A stretch of 34,343 bases of DNA, taken from Streptomyces sp. sk2.1. GTDB lineage: Bacteria; Actinomycetota; Actinomycetes; Streptomycetales; Streptomycetaceae. Under the pieces are notes generated by a model that saw nothing but the letters and a program-made list of their open reading frames with translations, had not been told where the DNA came from and did no database searches. Made by a program: the position numbers and the translations under genes. The DNA is taken from positions 74,706-109,048 of the forward strand of contig NZ_RDBO01000071.1 of the NCBI RefSeq assembly GCF_008120935.1. The letters run 5' to 3'. Below, piece by piece: positions 8,042 through 17,612 of this stretch (within the stretch, counting starts at the first letter, position 1; each line of letters starts with the position of its first letter).

Positions 8042-10441
8042 CTACTTACCCGAAGGACCGACCTTGACGGTGATCGTCGAGCCGTTGCGGGGCTCGCTGA
8101 TGATCGAGATCCGGGTGTTGGTGTCAGGAACCTGAACGCTTCCGGTCGGGTTCTCCTTGTACCAGTAGGTGCCCTTGCGGTCGTCGAAGACCGGGACGCC
8201 GCTCTGCGACTTGATCCGGACCGGAACGTCCGCGTTGTGCAGCGTGAAGCCGTCCGTGCGGTACCAGCTGAACGGGGCGTCGAAGGGCTGGATCTTGTTG
8301 CGGATGACCGTGCCGTCGGCCCACTTGAGCGGCTTGGCGTGGGAGTCGACCGGCAGGATCAGACCCTGGCCCGGGTGCTGCGAGACGTTGTTGTCCTTCT
8401 GGGACTTGTCCCAGAGCCAGACGAGCAGACCGTTCTGGTACGGGTAGTGCTCGACCCAGTCCGGACGGGTCTTGGAGAAGCCGAAGTTGTACGGGCCGAC
8501 CTCGAGGGTCTTGTCGTAGCTGACGTACTGGCGGTTCTCCGCGATGTAGTACTGCGGGTAGTCCTTGGTGAACGACTCGCCGACGCGGGAGAAGCCCTTG
8601 GCGGTCCAGCCGTTGTCGTCGCCCTCGGCGTTGTCGGTGAAGAGCGCGGCACCGTCGGCGTTGACCGAGATGGTGTCGGCGGCGAAGCCGATGCCGCCCG
8701 CGCCGCCGTCGGTGGCGTAGCGGAAGCGGATGTCGATCTTCTTGCCCGCGTAGGCGTCCAGCGAGTACGAGAGCTTCTGGTACTTGCCGGAGACGTCGGT
8801 CAGGGCCGGCTTGTCACTGGCGTCGCGCGGGATCGCCTTGCCGTCGGCCGTGCCGTCGATCGCGGTCCAGCTGGTGCCGCCGTTCTCCGACACCTCGGTG
8901 TAGAGGTAGTCGTAGTCCTTCTCGATGTCCCACCAGCCCGAGAGGTCCAGGGACGCCTTGGACTTGCCGGTCAGGTCGACCGAGCGGGACAGGGTGTTGC
9001 TCAGGTTGTCGCCCATGTCGCTCCACCACTGCTTGGAGCCCTCCGCCGGCTTGGTGACGGCGGTGGTGACGGGCTTCTCGGGCAGCGTGACGACGAGCGC
9101 CTGCTTGTTCTTGGTGTTGTACTCGGACACGCCCAGCTTGTGGACGGACTTCGTCGCGGCCTTGGCCTCGGCGAAGTCGAGCCAGCCCAGCTGGAGCTTG
9201 TCCCAGGCGGTCATGTCGCCGGGCAGGTCGCCGATCTCGCCCTTGCCCTTGCCGAGCCAGGAGCCGGCCGACATCAGGGACCAGAAACCGACCGAGTTCT
9301 CGGCGGTGTTGGTGGTGTCGTACAGGTCGGGCAGGCCCAGGTCGTGGCCGTACTCGTGGGCGAAGACGCCCAGGCCGCCGTTCTCGGGCTGCGCGGTGTA
9401 GTCACCGACCCAGATGCCGGTGTCACCGATCTCGGTGCCGCCCGCCTTGTTGTCGGCCGGGCCGGTCGCACCGGCGTTGGTGCCGTAGGCGTACCAGCGG
9501 TGGGCCCAGATGGCGTTCTTGCCCTCGGCGCCGCCACCCGCGGACTCGTCCTCACCGGCGTGGACGATCTGGAAGTGGTCGATGTAGCCGTCGGGCTCGT
9601 TGAAGTTGCCGTCGTTGTCGAAGTCGTAACGGTCCCACTGGTCGTACTGGGCGAGATCGGCCTTGATCTGCTCCTGCGTACGGCCCTTGGCCTTCTGGTC
9701 GGCGGCCCAGGCGTTCACGCCGTCCCGGATCATGTCCCAGGCATTGGCGCAGTTGGTCGAGCCGCAGTAGTTGGAGCCGTAACGGGCCTCGTTGTACGGG
9801 ACCTTGACCCAGTCGGAGACCTGGCCCTCGACCGAGTAGCGCCCGGAGGACGTCTTCTCGTAGTACGTCTTCAGCGAGTCCTTCCCGGCGCCCTCACCGA
9901 AGTAGAGGTCCTGGAAGTGCTCCTGGTTGTAGTCGGCCTGCCAGGCCGTGCTGTTGTCCTTCTTGGGGTCCGGCTTGGCTATCTTGTTGTGCAGCGGGCC
10001 GGGCGTGCCGCCGTACTTCGGGACGGCGGGCTCGGGGCCGTCGCCGTCCGGGTCGAACATGGTCGTGTCGTCGACCTTGTCGCCGAACTCCACCAGGATC
10101 GTGAAGATCTTGTCGGTCTTCTCCCGGCCGAGCTCGACGTACTTCTTGTCGTCGAGCTTGACGACCTGGGAGCCGCCGCGCTTCGAGATCTTCTTGTCGC
10201 CCGCGATGACCTGCTCCAGGGCGGCCTGACGCTGAGCTTCCTGCTGCTCGCTGAACGGGCCCTTCAGGTCGTGCTCGTTGCCCTTGGCCGACCCCGGGTC
10301 CCGGCGGTCGACGGTGGTGCTCTTCGCACCCGACGCCTTGTCGTCAGCCTGAGCCGTGGCGAAGGTCGACGCCGTGGCGGCCGTGGCGGCCATGGCCACG
10401 ACAATCGCGGCAGCGCGAAGCGCCCCTCTGTTTGTGGTCAC
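8042..10441 (-). CDS. Secreted M6 metalloprotease (immune inhibitor A family)
   Basis: A 799-aa exported zinc protease. The GTG at 10441 is chosen because GGGGAGGA lies 9 bases upstream and a signal peptide follows (RGALRAAAIVVAMAATAATASTFATAQA, about residues 5-32); an upstream ATG at 10525 would hide the signal. A pro-region follows, then the catalytic domain with FAHEYGHDLGLPDLYD near residue 360, the HExxH zinc motif of family M6, and a Met-turn-like FWSLMSAGSW. The C-terminal part contains beta-rich sections with the pattern of MAM/jelly-roll domains (DLTGKSKASLDLSGWW, then YSLDAYAGKKIDIRFRYATDGG). It degrades extracellular proteins; no specific substrate can be inferred. Two palindromes lie upstream. 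Confidence 0.92.
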   Translation of the reverse strand: MTTNRGALRAAAIVVAMAATAATASTFATAQADDKASGAKSTTVDRRDPGSAKGNEHDLKGPFSEQQEAQRQAALEQVIAGDKKISKRGGSQVVKLDDKKYVELGREKTDKIFTILVEFGDKVDDTTMFDPDGDGPEPAVPKYGGTPGPLHNKIAKPDPKKDNSTAWQADYNQEHFQDLYFGEGAGKDSLKTYYEKTSSGRYSVEGQVSDWVKVPYNEARYGSNYCGSTNCANAWDMIRDGVNAWAADQKAKGRTQEQIKADLAQYDQWDRYDFDNDGNFNEPDGYIDHFQIVHAGEDESAGGGAEGKNAIWAHRWYAYGTNAGATGPADNKAGGTEIGDTGIWVGDYTAQPENGGLGVFAHEYGHDLGLPDLYDTTNTAENSVGFWSLMSAGSWLGKGKGEIGDLPGDMTAWDKLQLGWLDFAEAKAATKSVHKLGVSEYNTKNKQALVVTLPEKPVTTAVTKPAEGSKQWWSDMGDNLSNTLSRSVDLTGKSKASLDLSGWWDIEKDYDYLYTEVSENGGTSWTAIDGTADGKAIPRDASDKPALTDVSGKYQKLSYSLDAYAGKKIDIRFRYATDGGAGGIGFAADTISVNADGAALFTDNAEGDDNGWTAKGFSRVGESFTKDYPQYYIAENRQYVSYDKTLEVGPYNFGFSKTRPDWVEHYPYQNGLLVWLWDKSQKDNNVSQHPGQGLILPVDSHAKPLKWADGTVIRNKIQPFDAPFSWYRTDGFTLHNADVPVRIKSQSGVPVFDDRKGTYWYKENPTGSVQVPDTNTRISIISEPRNGSTITVKVGPSGK

Positions 10442-10809
10442 TTGATGCAGTCCTCCCCGGCACCCGCCGCTGCGGCCGAAAGTGAGGTGGGGCCGCGCGC
10501 AGGTACGCGTCACAAGTGACGACATTCGACCGGAGTTACTCGAAAAAAGACAGATCTTGACTTGAACAAGCCAAGTGCACTATGCAGGAGATCGTTTCCG
10601 TTATCCGGACGTTCACCGGACGGGCAACCGGCGCGCCGCGGGCCATGGTTGGGGTACGGAATGACTCCGTGCGCCCCCCGTGCACCAGTACCGTGGGTTA
10701 GGTCACGCTTACTGCTGGTCCTGCTCGGGCATCCAGCGTCGTAGAGTCGATTGACAGTGCGACCGCGTTGAGAGACTGCCCATCCGATGCCCCGAGGACG
10801 GATACCGCC
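10442..10809. promoter_or_regulatory. Divergent intergenic region with two palindromes
   Basis: This 368-base gap separates the protease gene from a small membrane protein gene. It holds CGTCAC-AA-GTGACG (10508-10521) and a 20-bp near-palindrome, CTTGACTTGAACAAGCCAAG (10556-10575, one mismatched pair). For the plus-strand gene a TAGAGT hexamer (10741-10746) and a TTGACA (about 10752) are candidate promoter parts. No extra coding region is supported in the gap. Confidence 0.45.
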
Positions 10810-11175
10810 ATGCCGCATCCCACTGCCGCACAGTTCTCCTACGGTTCGGTCACCGTCGTCTTCTCGACCCTCGCCATGCTGCTGCTCTCGCGGACGGAGT
10901 CGGGCGTCGGCATCGCCGTCATCGGCACCGCGGCACTCGCGCTCGGTCTGCTGGTGGCCGTGACCGTACCCCACCCGTCACGCGCGAAAACAACGAAGCC
11001 GGTCCGGACCGGTGCCGCGACCGGTGCGAACCACGACGCGGTCACCGCGGCCATGAAGGCCGAGGGCCTCACCCGCGAGGCGACCGGATCCCCGATTCCC
11101 CCGGCCCGCGAGGCCGGGCAGCGCTCCGGGACCCCTGCCGACGGGCAGCCGGCCCGGCATTCGCTGCGGCGCTGA
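10810..11175 (+). CDS. Small membrane protein, unknown function
   Basis: A 121-aa protein with two hydrophobic segments, SVTVVFSTLAMLLL (about 12-25) and IAVIGTAALALGLLVAVTV (about 34-52), separated by a short RTESGVG loop. A Lys/Arg-rich cytoplasmic tail follows with low-complexity Pro/Gly/Ala sequence. The ATG at 10810 is chosen over one 14 codons upstream because GAGGACGG precedes it. I do not recognise a domain. It is divergent from the secreted protease and convergent with the RDD gene, with hairpins between. Confidence 0.7.
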   Translation: MPHPTAAQFSYGSVTVVFSTLAMLLLSRTESGVGIAVIGTAALALGLLVAVTVPHPSRAKTTKPVRTGAATGANHDAVTAAMKAEGLTREATGSPIPPAREAGQRSGTPADGQPARHSLRR

Positions 11176-11235
11176 GATCCCGTGCGGGAGCGGGTCCTTC
11201 CCCCGCTCACCGCGCCGGGGCAGCGCGACGAGGAC

Positions 11236-11249
11236 GGACACCGGTGTCC
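11236..11249 (+). terminator. Hairpin after the small membrane protein gene
   Basis: A 14-bp perfect palindrome GGACACCGGTGTCC, flanked by further CGGACGG/CCGTCC pairing, 60 bases after the stop at 11175. It can act in either direction between convergent genes. Confidence 0.45.
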
Positions 11250-11316
11250 GCTCACCGGTCCGTCCCCGGGCCGGGCCCGCCCCCTCTTCCGGCGGCCCGG
11301 CCCGGCCCGCCGAACG

Positions 11317-11355
11317 GAACGGGCCGACCGTTTCGCAGCCCGGTCGGTCCGGTTC
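11317..11355 (-). terminator. Terminator hairpin of the first RDD gene
   Basis: GAACGGGCCGACCG pairs with CGGTCGGTCCGGTTC (one bulge) around a 10-base loop, 17 bases downstream of the stop at 11372. The sequence between the stop and the stem is a GGTC tetranucleotide run that includes the stop codon itself. Confidence 0.55.
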
Positions 11356-11371
11356 GTGGTTGGTCGGTCGG

Positions 11372-12013
11372 TCAGTCGGTCTGGACGACCACCGTCTTCG
11401 CCGCCTTGTCCTGGAGGCCCTGCCGGTACGGCTTGTCCGTGAACATGAGCACGATGTTGATCAGCCACCACAGGCACGGGCAGCACAGCAGTGCCGGCAG
11501 CCACAGCACCACGGCCCGCAGGAACGACGTCCCGGTGTCCGGCACCCGGCCGTCGTCGAGCATCGCGACCCGCAGTTTCATGAGCCGCTTGCCGAGGGTC
11601 CGGCCGTCCTTGTGCGTGAAGTACGTGTCGTACGCGACGTAGGCGACGAGGCCGATCAGCGACCACACCAGCTGGTGCCCGCTGTACGTCTGGTTGAAGA
11701 CGTTGCCGTCGTCGTCCGTCACCTCGACGACTCCGCCCCACGGCAACGAGATCAGGTACAGCGGGATCGAGATGATCAGGAAGTCGACCAGCCGGGCCAG
11801 GATCCGCTTACCGGGCTCGCCGAGCGGCGGCATGCCCGCCAGCGGGTCCGCGCCCCCGTACGGGCCGCCACCGCCGTAGGGGCCGGGATCGTACGGCGGC
11901 GGGGGCGGAGCACTGTCGTACGGCGAGCCCGACGGCGGCGACGGTTCCTGCGGCTTCTTGCGGAACGGGTCGTCCTCGGGCGGCTGACCGGACGTCGGCT
12001 GATCGTTGCTCAT
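11372..12013 (-). CDS. RDD family membrane protein
   Basis: A 213-aa protein with a Pro/Gly/Tyr-rich cytoplasmic N-terminus (about 1-65, PPPPPYDPGPYGGGGPYGG type) followed by an RDD domain. The domain starts at KRILARLVDFLIISIPLYLI and contains the R and D of the RDD name, then a second helix LVWSLIGLVAYVAYDTYF, GRTLGKRLMKLRV, and a final helix LLCCPCLWWLINIVLMF. The C-terminus KPYRQGLQDKAAKTVVV is typical of the family. Such proteins are membrane-embedded; their roles (ion or small-molecule exchange have been proposed) are not settled. Its upstream neighbour is a second, damaged RDD gene. Confidence 0.88.
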   Translation of the reverse strand: MSNDQPTSGQPPEDDPFRKKPQEPSPPSGSPYDSAPPPPPYDPGPYGGGGPYGGADPLAGMPPLGEPGKRILARLVDFLIISIPLYLISLPWGGVVEVTDDDGNVFNQTYSGHQLVWSLIGLVAYVAYDTYFTHKDGRTLGKRLMKLRVAMLDDGRVPDTGTSFLRAVVLWLPALLCCPCLWWLINIVLMFTDKPYRQGLQDKAAKTVVVQTD

Positions 12014-12145
12014 GGGGGCAGTGCACCCCGGCCCCGGGGCCCCCGCAACGGCTCAGGTGCGTTCGGGCGAACGGGGCGCCCCGGCGGTCCTCACCCGATG
12101 GGCCGTCGGCCGTGGGAGCGGTCCGGGCGCCCCCACGAGGCCCCG

Positions 12146-12916
12146 TCAGCCCGCGACGAAGGTGTGTGCCGCCTTGTCGTGCCAGCACTGGCGCCACGGC
12201 TTGTCGATCAGGCACCACAGCACTTCGACCACTCCGATCACGAGGAGTCCCAGCACGCCGTAGACCAGCCAGCGGCGCAGCGCGGCGCCGAAGGACGGGG
12301 GCTCGTGGGACTCGATGTCCCGTACTTCGAGCCCGCAGAGCTTCTTGCCGAGCGTGCGGCCCCACTTCGCCGTCGGCAGCGCCTCCAGCAGGACGCCCAG
12401 CACGAGGAACGCGCCCAGCACCCCGCCGAACAGGCCGGCCGTGGTGGAGTCGATCAGCCAGACGGTGACCGTCTCGCCGGACAGCTTCGCCGCCTCGATC
12501 TTCCCGTCGATGTGCTCCAGGGCCCGCGAGACGAGCGGGAAGCCGACCGCGCCGACCAGCGCCATCAGCACCACGGCGTCGATGAGCCGGGCGGCGAACC
12601 GCTTGCCGAGCCCGGCCGGCCTCGCCGCGGCCTGGGCCCGGGCGAGTTGCTGGAACGGGTCGTCGACCGGCGGCTTCCAGGGCACGACGGGCTGGTCCGG
12701 CCGGTCGGACTGCGCACCGCCGAACTGCGGCCCGGGCTGCGGAAGCCCCGGCTGTGGAAGTCCCGGCTGCGGGCCCGGCTGCTGGAGGCCAGGCTGCTGG
12801 GGCTGTGCCCCGTACTGCTGTCCCGGGAACCGGGAGCCGACGTCCTGCTGCGCCCACGGGGCCGCGCCGCCCTGCGGAACGGGACCGCCGGACTCGGCGG
12901 GGGCCGGAGCCGGGAC
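12146..12916 (-). pseudogene. RDD family protein, 3' part of a split gene
   Basis: The 256-codon back half of a second RDD protein. It starts in frame with VPAPAPAESGG, passes through a Gln/Pro/Gly-rich linker with repeated QPGLPQPG units, and then shows the RDD domain: GKRFAARLIDAVVLMALVG, GRTLGKKLCGLEV and the C-terminal KPWRQCWHDKAAHTFVAG. Upstream of 12917 the frame runs into 199 bases that are an inverted copy of the gene's own 5' region, so no genuine start is present here. Joining base 13116 directly to 12916 restores one 520-aa frame (E264 followed by V265). Confidence 0.85.
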
Positions 12917-14035
12917 TTCGGGAAAAAATTTTTGGCGGCATCGGAAAGTGGTCCAAAGCCCTGGAGCCGCCCGGGGGCGCACGGGCTTCTGGTAGATGTG
13001 GACCCGTCGCATTCATGCCTCGAAGAGATACGGGAACGGTGATGAGCGCCCCAACCCCGGTACCCGGTGACGAGAGCCCCTGCGAGGGCTACTACCCCGA
13101 CCCGTCCATTCCCGGTTCCGCCCGGCGGGCGGGAGCGGGTTCGCCCCCGCCGAGGGAACGGATCGTCATCGTCCCGTCGGAGGGCGGGGCTCCGGCCTCG
13201 CCGCCACTGCCGGTGCCGCTGTTGCCGGGGCGGCCCTGGCGGCCGACCCGGATCGCGACCGTGTTCTCGGGAGCCCCGTCGCCGCCCGCCGCGGCGGGAC
13301 GCCGCGGGTCCACGGGCGCGCCGTCGGCGGGGGTCCGGACCTCGGGCATCCGGTCGGCCGTGGCCCGGCCCGCGGGCGTACGCGGATCGCGGCCGGGTTC
13401 GGCGGCGACGTCCCCGGGCTCCGGCGCCCCCGCCGTCCCACGGCCGTCCTGCCGCCCCGGCTCGTCCGGGCGGCCCATGGTGCCCGACGGGTCGGGGGCG
13501 CCGCCCTGTTCGCCGGACCGGCCGGTGCCGCCGCCCCAGGAGACCCGTCGGTCGTGCTCCCCGCCGAAGCCGGTCTGCCGGGAGGCGTCGGCCTGCCAGG
13601 CACTCGCCGGTTCGGGGCGGTTGCCCGGGGAGGGCTCCCCGTCCAGGAAGATCGGACCGGTCTCCTCCGCCGGTGCCGGATCCGACGACTGCGCCCGCGG
13701 CTGCTGCGACTGGGGCAGGGACTGCGGGCCGGACACGGCTTCGGGGAGCGCCGCGGCCGCCGACCCGCCCTGTTCCGGGGCGGGCCGACTCGTGCCGGGC
13801 ACCCACGAGGCGCCGTTCCAGTACCGGACGTATCCGGGAATGGACGGGTCGGGGTAGTAGCCCTCGCAGGGGCTCTCGTCACCGGGTACCGGGGTTGGGG
13901 CGCTCATCACCGTTCCCGTATCTCTTCGAGGCATGAATGCGACGGGTCCACATCTACCAGAAGCCCGTGCGCCCCCGGGCGGCTCCAGGGCTTTGGACCA
14001 CTTTCCGATGCCGCCAAAAATTTTTTCCCGAAGTC
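12914..14035. repeat. 202-bp perfect inverted repeat, arms 718 bp apart
   Basis: Bases 12914-13115 are the exact reverse complement of 13834-14035. The right arm is the natural 5' region of the RDD gene: upstream sequence including an A/T block AAAAATTTTTT, the start codon at 13907 and the first 24 codons. The left arm places this segment backwards inside the coding region. The A/T block is unusual for this DNA and is itself nearly self-complementary. Confidence 0.95.
13116..13907 (-). pseudogene. RDD family protein, 5' part with DUF2510 domain
   Basis: The 264-codon front half of the split RDD gene. It opens with MSAPTPVPGDESP, then GYYPDPSIPGYVRYWNGASWVPGT (about 16-39), a DUF2510 tryptophan motif often found at the N-terminus of actinobacterial membrane proteins. 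A long disordered Pro/Gly/Asp/Arg-rich region follows to residue 264. In the window as given, the frame then enters the inverted copy and ends after PGMDGSG. The upstream GGGAACGGTG can serve as binding site. The coding potential is intact on either side of the insertion, so the gene is probably functional in the organism if the insertion is an assembly error. Confidence 0.85.
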
Positions 14036-14076
14036 GCGTAATAGGTGGCGGGGAGTGCGCTCTCTCCTTGTGCGGG

Positions 14077-14092
14077 CCGGTCATGGGACCGG
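14077..14092. promoter_or_regulatory. Palindrome upstream of the ssgG-like gene
   Basis: CCGGTC-ATGG-GACCGG is a perfect inverted repeat 27 bases before the start codon at 14119. A TAATAG hexamer at about 14038-14043 may be a -10 element. Both are candidates only; no regulator can be named. Confidence 0.3.
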
Positions 14093-14118
14093 TCCACAGG
14101 CACCGGAAGGACGCACTC

Positions 14119-14595
14119 ATGCACACCGTCGTGGAACGCGAACTGGAACTCAAGCTGGTCCTGTCGCCCGAGCGCAGCATCCCCGTCCCCGCCCGGCTGA
14201 CGTATCGCACGGAGGACCCGTACGCCGTGCACATCGCCTTTCACATCGGCTCGGACTTCCCCGTCCACTGGACGTTCGCCCGCGATCTGCTGGTCGAGGG
14301 CGTGTTCCGGCCGTGCGGTCACGGGGACGTGCGGATCTGGCCGACCAAGGTCGACCAGCGCAACGTGATCTTCGTCGCTCTGACCTCGCCGGACGGGAAC
14401 GCGCTCCTGGAGGTGCCCTCCGCCCAGGTGGCCGCGTGGGTGGAGCGGACGCTGCGGGTGGTCCCGCCCGGCACGGAGGCCGAGCGGCTCGGCATCGACG
14501 AGGGCCTCGCCGAACTGCTCGCCCCGCTGCCGGCCGACGACCTGTGGCTGCGCGACCCGTGGCCGTCGGACGAGTCGCAGGACGGCGACGCGTGA
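14119..14595 (+). CDS. ssgG: SsgA-like sporulation protein (probably SsgG)
   Basis: A 158-aa SALP family protein, restricted to sporulating actinomycetes. It shows the family pattern: LELKLVLSPERSIPVPARLTYRTEDPYAVHIAFHIG, then FARDLLVEGVFRPCGHGDVRIWP, and VALTSPDGNALLEVP, with a charged C-terminal tail. SsgA-like proteins steer septum placement and wall remodelling in aerial hyphae; SsgG affects which septation sites are used. The SsgG assignment rests on gene context (RDD genes before, FAD oxidase and hppD after) as I recall it for S. coelicolor. The ATG at 14119 has GGAAGG at 9 bases; an in-frame upstream start at 13933 lies inside the RDD 5' region and is rejected. Confidence 0.85.
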   Translation: MHTVVERELELKLVLSPERSIPVPARLTYRTEDPYAVHIAFHIGSDFPVHWTFARDLLVEGVFRPCGHGDVRIWPTKVDQRNVIFVALTSPDGNALLEVPSAQVAAWVERTLRVVPPGTEAERLGIDEGLAELLAPLPADDLWLRDPWPSDESQDGDA

Positions 14596-14634
14596 GGGAG
14601 TCCGGAGGGGAGCACGGAAGAGGGCAGTACGGAC

Positions 14635-14672
14635 GGGAGCGCGGGCGGAGGTGTCCTGCCGCCCGCGCTCCC
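14635..14672. terminator. Bidirectional hairpin between ssgG and the FAD oxidase
   Basis: A 14-bp perfect stem GGGAGCGCGGGCGG / CCGCCCGCGCTCCC with a 10-base loop, lying 40 bases after the ssgG stop and 36 bases after the convergent oxidase stop. Confidence 0.75.
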
Positions 14673-14707
14673 GGAACGGCGCCGCACCGCCCCGTGCCGC
14701 GCGTCCC

Positions 14708-16075
14708 TCAGAACACCTTGCCGGGGTTGAGCAGTCCCAGCGGGTCGAACGCCTGCTTGATGCCCCGGTGCACTTCGACGCCCACCTCGCCGAGTTCGCG
14801 TGCGAGCCACTCCTTCTTCAGGACGCCGACGCCGTGTTCGCCGGTGATCGTGCCGCCGAGTTCCAGGCCGAGCGCCATGATCTCGTCGAAGGACTCGCGG
14901 GCCCGCCGGGACTCGTCGGCGTCGGTGTGGTCGAAGCAGACGACGGGATGGGTGTTGCCGTCGCCCGCGTGCGCGCAGACGCCGATGGTGAGGCCGTGCT
15001 TCTCGGCGATGGCCGCGGTGCCCTCCACCATCGCGGCGAGCTTCGAGCGCGGTACGCAGACGTCGTCGATCATCGTGGCCGAACTGACGGTCTCCAGCGC
15101 GGTGAGCGCCGTCCGCCGGGCCTGGAGCAGCATCTCGGACTCGGCCGTGTCCTCCGCCGGAACCACCTCGGTGGCGCCCGCGGCGGTGCACAGTTCGGCG
15201 ACGGCGGCCAGGTCGGCCGACGGGTCCGGGGTGTCGAAGGCGGCGAGCAGGAGCGCCTCGGTGGTGTCGGGAAGACCCATGCCGGTCAGCCGGTTGACGG
15301 CCCGGACCGTGGTGCGGTCCATCAGTTCGAGGAGTGACGGAGTGTGACCACGCTCCATGATCCGGCAGACCGCGTCGCAGGCGGTCGCCGCACTCGGGAA
15401 CTCGGCGGCCAGCACCAGCTGCCGCGGCGGCCGGGGCTTCAGCGCGAGCACGGCCCGGACGACGATGCCGAGGCTGCCCTCGGAGCCGACGAAGAGCCGG
15501 GTGAGGTCGTATCCGGCGACGCCCTTGGCGGTGCGACGACCGGTGGTGAGCAGGCGGCCGTCCGCGAGGACGACGTCGAGCCCCAGTACGTACTCGGCGG
15601 TGACCCCGTACTTCACGCAGCACAGACCGCCGGACGCGGTGCCGATGTTGCCGCCGATGGTGCACATCTCCCAGCTGGAGGGATCCGGCGGGTAGTAGAG
15701 GCCGTGCTCGTCGACCGCCCGGGACAGCACCGCGTTGATCACCCCGGGTTCGACGACGGCGATCCGGTCGACGGGGTTGATCTCCAGGATCCGGTCCATC
15801 TTCACCAGGGACAGCACGATGCAGCCGTCGGAGGCGTTGGCCGCGCCCGACAGGCCGGTACGCGCTCCCTGCGGAACCACCGGGACGCGCAGGGCAGTCG
15901 CGGTGCGCATGACGTGCTGGACCTGTTCCACGGTGCGCGGGAGCACGACGACGGCGGGCGTGCCGGCGTCGCAGAAGCTCGCCATGTCGTGGGCGTACGA
16001 GGCCGTGACGTCCGGGTCGGTGATCAGTGCGTCGGCGGGCAGGCCCGAGCTCAGTCGTTCGAGAAGACCGTTCAT
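14708..16075 (-). CDS. FAD-linked oxidase, GlcD/D-lactate dehydrogenase type
   Basis: A 455-aa flavoprotein oxidising a 2-hydroxy acid such as glycolate or D-lactate; the exact substrate is not determinable. The N-terminal PCMH FAD domain has PQGARTGLSGAANAS (about 67-81), TIGGNIGTASGG and GSEGSLGI. The C-terminal FAD-oxidase domain has CAHAGDGNTHP, GEHGVGVLKKEWL and ends with the usual DPLGLLNPGKVF. Length fits GlcD-like proteins. The ATG at 16075 gives the usual N-terminus. A 142-bp inverted copy of codons near the start sits upstream at 16156-16297. Confidence 0.9.
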   Translation of the reverse strand: MNGLLERLSSGLPADALITDPDVTASYAHDMASFCDAGTPAVVVLPRTVEQVQHVMRTATALRVPVVPQGARTGLSGAANASDGCIVLSLVKMDRILEINPVDRIAVVEPGVINAVLSRAVDEHGLYYPPDPSSWEMCTIGGNIGTASGGLCCVKYGVTAEYVLGLDVVLADGRLLTTGRRTAKGVAGYDLTRLFVGSEGSLGIVVRAVLALKPRPPRQLVLAAEFPSAATACDAVCRIMERGHTPSLLELMDRTTVRAVNRLTGMGLPDTTEALLLAAFDTPDPSADLAAVAELCTAAGATEVVPAEDTAESEMLLQARRTALTALETVSSATMIDDVCVPRSKLAAMVEGTAAIAEKHGLTIGVCAHAGDGNTHPVVCFDHTDADESRRARESFDEIMALGLELGGTITGEHGVGVLKKEWLARELGEVGVEVHRGIKQAFDPLGLLNPGKVF

Positions 16076-16297
16076 GATCCAAGCGTGGCATCCGGGCCCA
16101 TTGGTGTGAACCCGTCTGCGGCAGCCCCAGCAAGGCGCAGTGTGTTCTTATTACTGACGCACTGATCACCGACCCGGACGTCACGGCCTCGTACGCCCAC
16201 GACATGGCGAGCTTCTGCGACGCCGGCACGCCCGCCGTCGTCGTGCTCCCGCGCACCGTGGAACAGGTCCAGCACGTCATGCGCACCGCGACTGCCC
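15892..16297. repeat. 142-bp perfect inverted repeat around 122 bases
   Basis: Bases 15892-16033 are coding sequence of the FAD oxidase (about residues 15-61). Bases 16156-16297 are the exact reverse complement and lie between the oxidase start and hppD. The copied frame on the plus strand is open, but it has no start of its own and soon stops after 16297. The oxidase gene itself is intact; only its upstream region is altered. Confidence 0.95.
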
Positions 16298-16372
16298 GCA
16301 GGGGGGCGTCTGCGGACGTGACACCTGGAGGGTGAACTGTCACGTTCTTCACGAGGGGGTGTCTCCCCCGGG

Positions 16373-16400
16373 CGCCGGGCGGGTGTTCGCCCGCCCGGCG
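16373..16400 (-). terminator. Terminator hairpin of hppD
   Basis: CGCCGGGCGGG pairs with CCCGCCCGGCG around a small loop; the inner bases TG/CG can extend the stem. It begins 9 bases beyond the hppD stop. The transcript loop reads GAACACC, as in the hairpin after cysM. Confidence 0.7.
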
Positions 16401-16409
16401 GACCGACGG

Positions 16410-17609
<1,200 letters not shown>

Positions 17610-17612
17610 TCA

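Noticed and set aside
8021..10519. 832-codon frame on the plus strand
   Set aside because: Antisense to the M6 protease, which has HExxH and a signal peptide. The product is Val/Leu/Gly/Arg-biased and featureless.
12146..13012. Apparent complete RDD gene starting at 13012
   Set aside because: The first 32 codons lie in the inverted copy of the 5' region, so the start is not genuine.
11360..13042. 560-codon plus frame over both RDD genes
   Set aside because: Antisense to RDD domains; it also crosses the inverted copy at 12914.
13042..13806. Plus-strand start MSAPTPVPGDESP reading into a long frame
   Set aside because: This is the mirror copy of the RDD start. After the 24th codon it runs antisense to the real RDD coding region.
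16149..16330. Plus-strand fragment encoding DALITDPDV-like residues as a separate oxidase pseudogene
   Set aside because: It is an exact mirror copy of codons 240 bases away with no divergence, so it belongs to the inverted repeat, not to an old paralogue.
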